Assembly: GCA_913020685.1 (NCBI GenBank)
Contig: CAJWAY010000062.1
Span: 1-6,934 of the forward strand
Length of the DNA: 6,934 bases
Origin: an uncultured Flavobacteriaceae bacterium
GTDB taxonomy: Bacteria; Bacteroidota; Bacteroidia; Flavobacteriales; Flavobacteriaceae
Reading direction: 5' to 3'
This document shows, piece after piece, positions 6,809 through 6,934 of this stretch. The notes under the pieces are model-generated. The model ran no database searches, was not told the origin of the DNA, and saw only the letters and a list, made by a program, of their open reading frames with translations. Each line of letters opens with the position of its first letter. Within the stretch, counting starts at the first letter, position 1. Made by a program: the position numbers and the translations under genes.

Positions 6809-6934
6809 ATTCAAAGTTAATCAGAAAGCTTTCTAATATTAACGGAATTATCTTTGCTTGCGTATATTTTATCAACAAATTTTATTAGGCAACCAAAACC
6901 TTTTAAATTTGGGACACATTAAATATTTATGTCT
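6809..6934. other. Upstream non-coding region of the TPR gene
   Basis: No gene is seen in these 126 bases on either strand. Apart from the dyad at 6816-6843, an imperfect A/T-rich inverted repeat with GACA (6913-6916) and TGTC (6930-6933) arms lies at the window edge; it may belong to whatever precedes this unit. No promoter with both a -33 and a -7 box could be placed at a sensible distance from the ATG. Confidence 0.5.
6816..6843. promoter_or_regulatory. Nested dyad just upstream of the TPR gene, candidate operator or leader hairpin
   Basis: The centre is a perfect 12-base palindrome AGAAAGCTTTCT (6823-6834). It is flanked by matching outer arms GTTAAT (6816-6821) and ATTAAC (6838-6843), with one base between on the left and three on the right. 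Together 24 of 28 bases are in symmetric arms. It ends 7 bases before the ATG at 6808, so it either overlaps the promoter or lies in the message leader over the ribosome site. No known operator consensus is recognised. Confidence 0.45.

Noticed and set aside
6812..6819. TAACTTTG on the minus strand, a match to the TAnnTTTG -7 box before the TPR gene
   Set aside because: It ends only 3 bases before the ATG at 6808, so the transcript would start at or inside the coding region, and no TTTG lies 19 bases upstream (the spot is TTAA).
6913..6933. Inverted repeat with GACA/TGTC ends at the right edge
   Set aside because: The arms match only with gaps and the rest is A/T; it is cut close to the window edge, so it cannot be judged.

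Overview
The window looks like chromosome from a low-GC member of Bacteroidota, most likely Flavobacteriia. The basis is the A/T-rich spacers, the absence of Shine-Dalgarno motifs before the starts, signal peptides ending in 'AQ' or 'SQ', matches to the TAnnTTTG -7 box, and an outer-membrane beta-barrel paired with a very long TPR protein. No organism name can be read from the sequence alone.

All four recognised genes are on the minus strand. In transcription order (right to left) they are: a secreted 1010-residue tetratricopeptide-repeat (TPR) protein (3776..6808); a TonB-receptor-like outer-membrane barrel without a plug domain (2029..3789), overlapping the TPR gene by 14 bases; a lipoprotein amidohydrolase of the YtcJ/Amidohydro_3 type (328..1956) after a 72-base gap; and the first 55 codons of a glutamine-dependent asparagine synthetase, asnB (1..166), after a 161-base gap. 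The asnB gene runs off the left edge. The right 126 bases (6809-6934) hold no gene but carry a strong dyad just upstream of the TPR gene.

The TPR and barrel genes are almost certainly translated together and probably work as a cell-envelope pair: a periplasmic repeat scaffold and an outer-membrane barrel. What they do is not known from the sequence. The amidohydrolase has all the expected metal-ligand motifs and a lipobox, so it should be an active envelope-anchored hydrolase of unknown substrate. It may be read from its own promoter or by read-through from the pair. AsnB is ordinary cytoplasmic amino-acid metabolism and appears to be a separate unit.

There are no RNA genes, insertion sequences, CRISPR arrays or clear intrinsic terminators. 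The most interesting part is the TPR/barrel pair with its start-proximal dyad. The rest is ordinary core-genome content.
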